Translations under genes and position numbers: made by a program
Assembly (NCBI RefSeq): GCF_002284535.1
Contig: NZ_NPKH01000041.1
Coordinates: forward strand, 91,065 to 155,064
DNA: 64,000 nt
From: Mesorhizobium wenxiniae
Lineage (GTDB): Bacteria > Pseudomonadota > Alphaproteobacteria > Rhizobiales > Rhizobiaceae
Reading direction: 5' to 3'
Shown: positions 63,480 to 64,000 of the stretch, piece after piece
Layout: each line of letters begins with the position of its first letter
How positions within the stretch are numbered: the first letter of the stretch is position 1
Notes under the pieces: generated by a model
The model's input: the letters and a program-made list of their open reading frames with translations, nothing else
What the model was told of the DNA's origin: nothing
The model's database searches: none

Positions 63480-63666
63480 AACCGAAAGCAGCCGAAATGG
63501 TCGGACCGGACCATCTTGCCGTAAAAACTGCCGAAAGCTAAATCTATACATTAGCAAGTTGGGACAGAGTTGAAGCAGAAGACTTGTTCGCGAAATGGAC
63601 AAGAACACTGGCCGCAGTCTCCCTGAATGGCTTCAGAGGCATCTGCCCCGATGATCCGCTGATCGC

Positions 63667-63891
63667 ATGGGATATCGCTACCAAGATTTCGAAAGAGACT
63701 CTGGGGAAAATGGGCTTGGCCGCAGCGTTATCAGGAAGGGCGATCGAAACGAGAATTTGAACGAGAAACAAGACGAAGCTGACGACGTCGTCGGCGAGCC
63801 ATACCCGGTCGCCTTGCTCCTGGTTCTTTTTATACTCTCGATGGTGGGCGGGGCAGTGTACGCGGTCCTTCGTCGGGAGGAGTTTCTATAG
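63667..63891 (+). CDS. Small hypothetical protein with C-terminal membrane helix
   Basis: 74 residues. A charged N-terminus (RKGDRNENLNEKQDEADD) is followed by one helix (VALLLVLFILSMVGGAVYAVL) and RREEFL. The membrane segment and charge pattern look real; the start is uncertain. It overlaps a second open frame in another phase (63584-63760), so only one of the two can be genuine over that stretch. Confidence 0.4.
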   Translation: MGYRYQDFERDSGENGLGRSVIRKGDRNENLNEKQDEADDVVGEPYPVALLLVLFILSMVGGAVYAVLRREEFL

Positions 63892-64000
63892 CGGCGAACA
63901 CAAACCTGCGGTTTTTCCTTAGAGCGGGATGAGATTTGTAAGAGTCGTGGGATTCCCAAATCATCGCAGTTCTGATTCAACATTCATGCTGGGAGGAGGC

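Overview
The window is GC-rich, gene-dense chromosomal DNA of an alphaproteobacterium in the Rhizobiales, most likely Mesorhizobium or a close relative. The basis is the gene content: RirA iron regulator with hmuPSTUV heme uptake, PutR/PutA without a DNA-binding domain, DUF1236 and DUF3606 proteins, and a NodN-like MaoC protein. Short palindromic intergenic repeats of rhizobial type recur throughout. No rRNA, tRNA, CRISPR array or complete insertion sequence was seen.

Layout. 0-4.3 kb: histidine phosphatase (partial), AEC carrier, gabD, galM. 4.3-10.4 kb: a disturbed segment. A periplasmic binding protein and a HAMP-PAS-nucleotide cyclase (split by a frameshift) lie between intact galM and a 242-bp second copy of part of galM. 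A winged-helix/TPR regulator with its middle missing and a possible cyclase scrap follow. 10.4-22.1 kb: DUF899 protein, GGDEF-EAL protein, methyltransferase, kdgK between two inverted copies of a repeat, a YtkA/FixH-like protein with a di-heme peroxidase, and the divergent putR/putA pair.

22.1-31.8 kb is a complete heme-iron module: hmuQ-like monooxygenase, tonB, a small secreted protein and the TonB-dependent receptor on the minus strand; hmuP, hmuS, hmuT, hmuU, hmuV on the plus strand; then rirA. TGA-N9-TCA iron-responsive (IRO-like) sites lie in the divergent promoter region and upstream of rirA. 31.9-38.9 kb: DUF445, phasin, MaoC, a MocR regulator divergent from a DMT exporter, alcohol dehydrogenase, maiA.

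38.9-43.3 kb holds a FIST-domain protein translationally coupled to a hybrid histidine kinase (resembling the NosP/NahK nitric-oxide pathway) and, beyond an AT-rich foreign-looking ORF, a LuxR-type response regulator. 43.4-47.9 kb: an internally deleted NTF2-like pseudogene and a form II CO-dehydrogenase-like operon (S-L-M) with hairpin repeats in both spacers and a terminator. 48-56.9 kb: acyltransferase, GNAT, cutC, a CMD protein overlapping a LysR gene, an operon of exported proteins, cupin, AraC, M20 amidohydrolase.

56.9-64 kb is a stress/envelope region: two DUF1236 proteins (one with Gln-rich 11-residue repeats), a DUF3606 protein, a DegS/NarL-like two-component pair, a Gly-Asn-Ser repeat protein and a 30-residue membrane microprotein. 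Four genes here are preceded by GGAAC-N16/17-CGTT-like (EcfG/RpoE2-type) promoters, two perfect matches and two with one mismatch, so this looks like a general-stress-response cluster.
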